From NCBI GenBank assembly GCA_963834825.1, contig CAWICZ010000014.1:186001-250000 (forward strand): DNA of 64,000 nt. The letters are read 5' to 3'. Each line of letters begins with the position of its first letter. Position 1 is the stretch's first letter. The position numbers and the translations under genes are program-made. Shown in pieces: positions 60,643 through 64,000 of the stretch. The DNA is from JACDAN01 sp963834825. GTDB lineage: Bacteria; Actinomycetota; Thermoleophilia; Gaiellales; Gaiellaceae. Under the pieces are notes generated by a model. It searched no databases and was not told the origin of the DNA. It saw only the letters and a list, made by a program, of their open reading frames with translations.

Positions 60643-61719
60643 TTACGGCTGGATGCGGAGGACCTCGCCGATCCCTGCGAAGGCGCCGTTGTTGGAGACG
60701 TAGAAGGCGCCGTCGGGGCCGATCGTGAGCCCCGCGGGGCGGCTGAGCCCGGCGTACACGACCGGGTGCGGCCCGGAACCGGCCACCCGGACGATGTTCC
60801 CCGGGCAGGCGAAGAACGGTCCGCACGAGGCGTGCTGGAGCGCGTAGAGCGTCCCGTCGTCGCCGAAGGCGAGATCGACGACGGTGGTCAGGCCGGTCGC
60901 GTAGACGCTCGTCGTCCCGTCCGGCGCGATCCGGTGAATCCGGGCGAATCCGGTCACGAACGGCACGCCTGTCAGTTCCGAGACGTACAGCGCGCCGTCC
61001 GGGCCCTGCGCGACCCGCGTCTCCACCGAGTCGACGACCGGCGGCCCGACCGGGAAGATCGGGTTCGGCCGTGGCCCGAACGCCGCCAGCGTAGACATCG
61101 TCCCGTTCGCCGTGACCTCGAGAACGCTGTTTCCGCCGGCGTCGACGACGATCTGGCGGCCGGGTAGCGCGAGGACACCGAAGGGGTTCGAGTCGTTGAT
61201 ACCGCCGGCGGGATTGTTCGCCGCCTCGTACGACGTGACGTCGGCGATCTCCTTGATCTGGCCGGAGGCCGAGATCTTCAGCAACCGGCCGGCGAGATGG
61301 AGGTTCGGGCCGAGCTCCGCTCGCTCAGCCGCCGTGCCTCCCATTCCCATCGTCACGAAGGCGTTGCCGCGGCCGTGGAACGAGATGTCCTGAGGCCCGT
61401 TCTCGGCCGTGATCCCGTCCGCGGGCGCCATCGACGGCAGGCCGGTCACCCACTTCTCCTGCTTTCCACGCCAGAGCCGGCTGATGGCGCCGGTCGGTCC
61501 GTAGCAGAAGGGGCTCCCGAACCTGATGCGGCACGGCGGTCCGCTTCCGCCACGACCCGACTCGGTGACGTAGAGGGCCCCTTCCGGCCCGAAGGCGAGC
61601 CCGCGCGGATTGTCGAGCCCCGTCATTACGGGTGTCACGGTCGCGGCCCCTGCAGTGCCTGCGACCGCCAGCGCCGCCAGCACCGATGCCAGCACCAGCA
61701 GCAGGTTCAGTTTGTGCAT
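60643..61719 (-). CDS. Secreted ScyD/ScyE-like beta-propeller protein
   Basis: 358 residues from ATG 61719; signal peptide LLVLASVLAALAVAGTAGAA. The body is the ScyD/ScyE family: MTGLDNPRGLAFGPEGALYV, then PQDISFHGRGNAFVTMGMGG, LHLAGRLLKISASGQIKEIA, GPDGALYVSELTGVPFVTGF and LTIGPDGAFYVSNNGAFAG, i.e. NHL-type propeller blades. Known in cyanobacterial scytonemin clusters but widespread in actinobacteria as secreted proteins of unknown function. Confidence 0.9.
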   Translation of the reverse strand: MHKLNLLLVLASVLAALAVAGTAGAATVTPVMTGLDNPRGLAFGPEGALYVTESGRGGSGPPCRIRFGSPFCYGPTGAISRLWRGKQEKWVTGLPSMAPADGITAENGPQDISFHGRGNAFVTMGMGGTAAERAELGPNLHLAGRLLKISASGQIKEIADVTSYEAANNPAGGINDSNPFGVLALPGRQIVVDAGGNSVLEVTANGTMSTLAAFGPRPNPIFPVGPPVVDSVETRVAQGPDGALYVSELTGVPFVTGFARIHRIAPDGTTSVYATGLTTVVDLAFGDDGTLYALQHASCGPFFACPGNIVRVAGSGPHPVVYAGLSRPAGLTIGPDGAFYVSNNGAFAGIGEVLRIQP

Positions 61720-61740
61720 TCCATCCTCCTTAAGGGATTC

Positions 61741-62274
61741 TCAGCCGTCCTCGCCGGCGAGCTTCAGCTTTCCGGTGAACGTCGACCTGGTGGGCGTCGA
61801 GGGGTTGGTCGAGATGTTCACGGTCCCTTCGCCGCTGCCGCGCGCGCCCGCGAAGACGCCCGTGCTCGAGGGGCCATCGACCGTCCAATTCTCCGTCGCC
61901 ACCGGGCCTGATGCGGTCTGGCACAAGTACGCGACGGTCCGCAGGATCAGCACTCCCGCGTCGACGACGATCCGCCGCGTTCCTGCGTTCGTCCAGCTGC
62001 CCGGACCGCACGGCTGGACCGAACGGTCCTGGCTCATCGCGAGCACCATCGTCGCGGCTCCGAAGCCCTCGACCGTGCCGGTACCGTTGTTGATCAGCTG
62101 GAAGACACCGAGGTCGGCGACGCGGTTGGTCACCGATGCGTTGGTCTCTGTGAACGTCGCCGCGAAGCGGTTGGCGTGGTTCGGTGGGCTTGCCGCTGCG
62201 TGCAGCGCGAGAGCGCTCGTGAGGATCATGAGCGCCGCCGCCAGAAGCGGCAGTCTGAGTGTGTTCTTCTTCAT
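61741..62274 (-). CDS. Secreted hypothetical protein
   Basis: 177 residues from ATG 62274. Signal peptide LPLLAAALMILTSALALHAA. Mature beta-rich domain (NRFAATFTETNASVTNRVAD, FGAATMVLAMSQDRSVQPCG, STGVFAGARGSGEGTVNIST) similar in style to the protein at 40322, without a named family. Two cysteines. Upstream is the second copy of the GGGGAWWTCCCC palindrome. Confidence 0.72.
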   Translation of the reverse strand: MKKNTLRLPLLAAALMILTSALALHAAASPPNHANRFAATFTETNASVTNRVADLGVFQLINNGTGTVEGFGAATMVLAMSQDRSVQPCGPGSWTNAGTRRIVVDAGVLILRTVAYLCQTASGPVATENWTVDGPSSTGVFAGARGSGEGTVNISTNPSTPTRSTFTGKLKLAGEDG

Positions 62275-62360
62275 GGCGTCTCCCTTCCGCGGTTGAGACG
62301 AACCGGCCTGACGTCCATGTCAGGTGTCGCAATCGTCCGTCAGCCGCGTGCCCGCTCGCG

Positions 62361-62376
62361 CCGGGGAAATCCCCGG
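62361..62376. promoter_or_regulatory. Palindrome CCGGGGA-AA-TCCCCGG between divergent genes
   Basis: Exact 7-bp arms. Lies 87 bp before the ATG at 62274 and 67 bp before the GTG at 62443. Shares 23 of 25 positions with the flanked site at 59523-59538. Confidence 0.65.
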
Positions 62377-62442
62377 TCTTGCAATGGCATCCCGCCGACT
62401 CTCGGGAGGAGATCGTGGCCATAAGTCGTACCGCGTGGACCT

Positions 62443-63526
62443 GTGCGAAGACTCTTGTTCTTACTGGTCGTGCCCGTAGTCGCTGCGCGATCGTCTGCGG
62501 CGAGGCCGCAGCGCTCGCAAGGTGCAGGTGCCCGGCGCCCAGGTCGCGCTCTACCGCCACGGCTTCTACAAGGGCCCGATCGACGGGATCGCCGGGCCGC
62601 TGACGCGGCGTGCGATCCGCGACTTCCAGCGGTCCAAGGGGCTCGAGCCGGACGGCGTGGTCGGCAGGCGGACGCGCGCCGCGTTCGGCCGGTACGGCGG
62701 TCCCCTCTTCGGTACGCGGGTGCTCGTGCGAGGCACGGTTGGGTTCGACGTCTCGGTCCTGCAGTTTCTCCTTGCCAAGCGCGGCTCCCCGGTCCGGGCC
62801 CTGGACAGTTCCTTCGGTCCGGTCACCGAGGGGTACGTGCGCCGGTTCCAGCGGCGTACCGGGCTTTCCGCCGACGGCATCGTCGGCAGGCAGACCGGCG
62901 CGGCGCTCGCCACGGGTCGGCGGAGCCTGAGTCCGACGCGTCCCGCCGCTTCGGCCGGAAGCCGTCACGTCGTTCGGCCCGGTGAGACGCTGAGCGCGAT
63001 CGCCGCGCGAGCCGGCACGACGGTGGCGGCCCTGGCTCGACGGAACGGGCTCGATCCGAGCCGATTCCTGCTCATCGGAACGCGGCTGTTCGTTCCGCAG
63101 GGCGGTGGTGCGACTGCGGCTGCGGCTGCTCCGTCGTCGCGCGCCGCGGTCGAGGCCTCGCTCAGCAGGTGGGCCGGCCACTACGGCGTCAGCCTCGACC
63201 TCGTACGGGCGCTCGCGTGGCAGGAGTCGGGCTTCCAGAACGATGTCCGTTCGAGTGCGAACGCGGTCGGGCCGTTACAGGTCATTCCCGCGACACGAGC
63301 CTTCGTCGAGCAGTTTCTGATCGGCCAACGTGTGCCGAGGACGATGGACGGCAACGTGCGCCTCGGGGTCGCGTACCTGCACCATCTGCTTCACCGGTTC
63401 GCAATGGACGCGCGCCTCGCGCTGGGGGCGTACTACTCGGGGCCGAGGGCGGTGCTCAGCCGGGGGCTCTCTCCTGAGACGCGCCACTTCGTCGCCAATG
63501 TCTTCGCCCTGCGCGGGCGCGTCTGA
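62443..63526 (+). CDS. Secreted lytic transglycosylase with two PG-binding domains and LysM, one +1 frameshift
   Basis: GTG 62443 gives a signal peptide (RRLLFLLVVPVVAA); before 62522 the frame moves by one and continues as VPGAQVALYRHGFYKGPIDG (PG_binding_1), a second unit GFDVSVLQFLLAKRGSPVRA, a LysM domain HVVRPGETLSAIAARAGTTV with NGLDPSRFLLIGTRLFVP, and an SLT domain: LVRALAWQESGFQNDVRSSA (catalytic Glu), AVGPLQVIPATRAFVEQFL and GAYYSGPRAVL. Exported; cleaves peptidoglycan glycan strands. Likely cell-wall remodelling or spore/germination-type role cannot be distinguished. Confidence 0.9.
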
Positions 63527-63570
63527 CGCCAACATGGTTGCCCTGTTGGGCAAGCGCGCGTCTGTCGCAT

Positions 63571-64000
63571 TCAGGCCGGCTTCGTGGCGGTGAAGCAGAA
63601 CTGCGTGCTCGCGAAGTAGAACTCGTCCCGCTCCATCAACTCGCGTTGCTCGGCCGCCCACGCCTCGGCGGTGCCTTCGTCGATGTCCTGTCGTCCTGCG
63701 ACGAACGTCGCGATGAACGGCACCAGTGCGGCGCCGTAGCTCTCCGGATCCCGTCCAACGGCCGCGAATGGATGCGCCTCGACGCCGATGTCCTCGAATC
63801 CTGCCGAGCGCAGATCCGCGGCCAGGTTTCGCGGTAGTGACGGATGGGCGAGATGCTCGTCCCACGCCCGCAGGACACGGGTCGTCAAAACGGGATCTCG
63901 CGACTGGAGCGACACGGTCGCCCAATCGACGTCCCAGACGACCGCGCATGCGCCCGGTCGGAGCGCACGGTGGAGCTCGGCGAGGCCGGCACGCACGTCC
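63571..64000 (-). CDS. SAM-dependent methyltransferase, 5' part missing (window edge)
   Basis: About 143 C-terminal residues. LAELHRALRPGACAVVWDVD is the strand and motif that follow the SAM site in class I methyltransferases of the ubiE/Methyltransf_11 type, and the end ELMERDEFYFASTQFCFTAT is the usual C-terminal strand. The SAM-binding motif I lies beyond the right edge. Substrate unknown. Converges with the transglycosylase gene with 44 bp between. Confidence 0.8.
   Translation of the reverse strand, partial: DVRAGLAELHRALRPGACAVVWDVDWATVSLQSRDPVLTTRVLRAWDEHLAHPSLPRNLAADLRSAGFEDIGVEAHPFAAVGRDPESYGAALVPFIATFVAGRQDIDEGTAEAWAAEQRELMERDEFYFASTQFCFTATKPA

Noticed and set aside
1535..63526. 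Programmed +1 frameshifting as an explanation for the many shifts
   Set aside because: The sites share no common slippery sequence, stop codon context or downstream structure that I can see, and functions as different as pilins, kinases and an antiporter are involved; sequence error is more economical.
1..64000. tRNA, rRNA, tmRNA or CRISPR arrays
   Set aside because: No cloverleaf with a TTCGA arm, no rRNA segment and no regularly spaced repeat array was recognised on either strand by eye.

Overview
The window is high-GC DNA with dense coding and frequent GTG/TTG starts. The organism looks like an actinobacterium, most plausibly of the Thermoleophilia type (Gaiella/Solirubrobacter-like). This rests on family content: an NhaA-DsbA fusion, large MalT/LAL-type LuxR regulators, many secreted hypothetical proteins, and a type IV pilus cluster that contains no PilQ secretin, as expected for a monoderm. 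No rRNA, tRNA, CRISPR array or classical insertion sequence was seen.

Layout. 1-3.7 kb: a MoxR/DUF58 operon beside an OmpR-type two-component pair whose putative operators (heptamers phased at 11 bp) lie in front of both units. 4-9.3 kb: small housekeeping and stress genes (GNAT, YjbR, AHSA1/ArsR, NhaA-DsbA, YceH) and a small HNH protein between two 35-bp direct repeats. 9.3-15 kb: a NarL-type two-component system, a 2TM protein, an MMPL exporter, a cupin and a barrel monooxygenase-like protein. 15.0-31.7 kb: a type IV pilus locus (PilX-like, PilT1, minor pilin, PilD, PilB; then PilA, a GGDEF/HD-GYP protein, PilT2, PilM, PilN, PilO, a SPOR protein, PilV-like, PilC), interrupted by a reverse-strand secreted hydrolase and a small gene. 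31.7-44.4 kb: nuclease, kinase, AAA ATPase, aldo/keto reductase, kelch protein, AI-2E transporter, cyclase, LuxR regulator, and an aminotransferase-cupin-SDR operon. 44.5-52.7 kb: a coiled-repeat membrane protein, vapBC, a GAF-adenylate cyclase, PadR, an internally duplicated lipoprotein and a vanadium-haloperoxidase-like protein. 53-64 kb: two tandem LAL regulators, a lipoprotein hydrolase, three secreted proteins, a lytic transglycosylase and the end of a methyltransferase gene.

A striking property of this sequence is that many otherwise well-conserved genes are broken by frameshifts that almost all have the same sign: removing one base restores the family sequence. They are concentrated in 7-9 kb, in the pilus locus and at 43-44 kb, and I saw none from about 44.5 to 62.4 kb, where genes of 930 and over 900 codons are intact. 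Insertion-type sequencing or assembly error is the simplest explanation, so these genes are annotated as full-length CDS with the breaks described. The best candidate new biology is regulatory and architectural: shared operator-like palindromes in front of secreted-protein genes, leaderless promoters with embedded operators, a secretin-less pilus locus with an embedded c-di-GMP protein, and a membrane protein with a 24-residue repeat.
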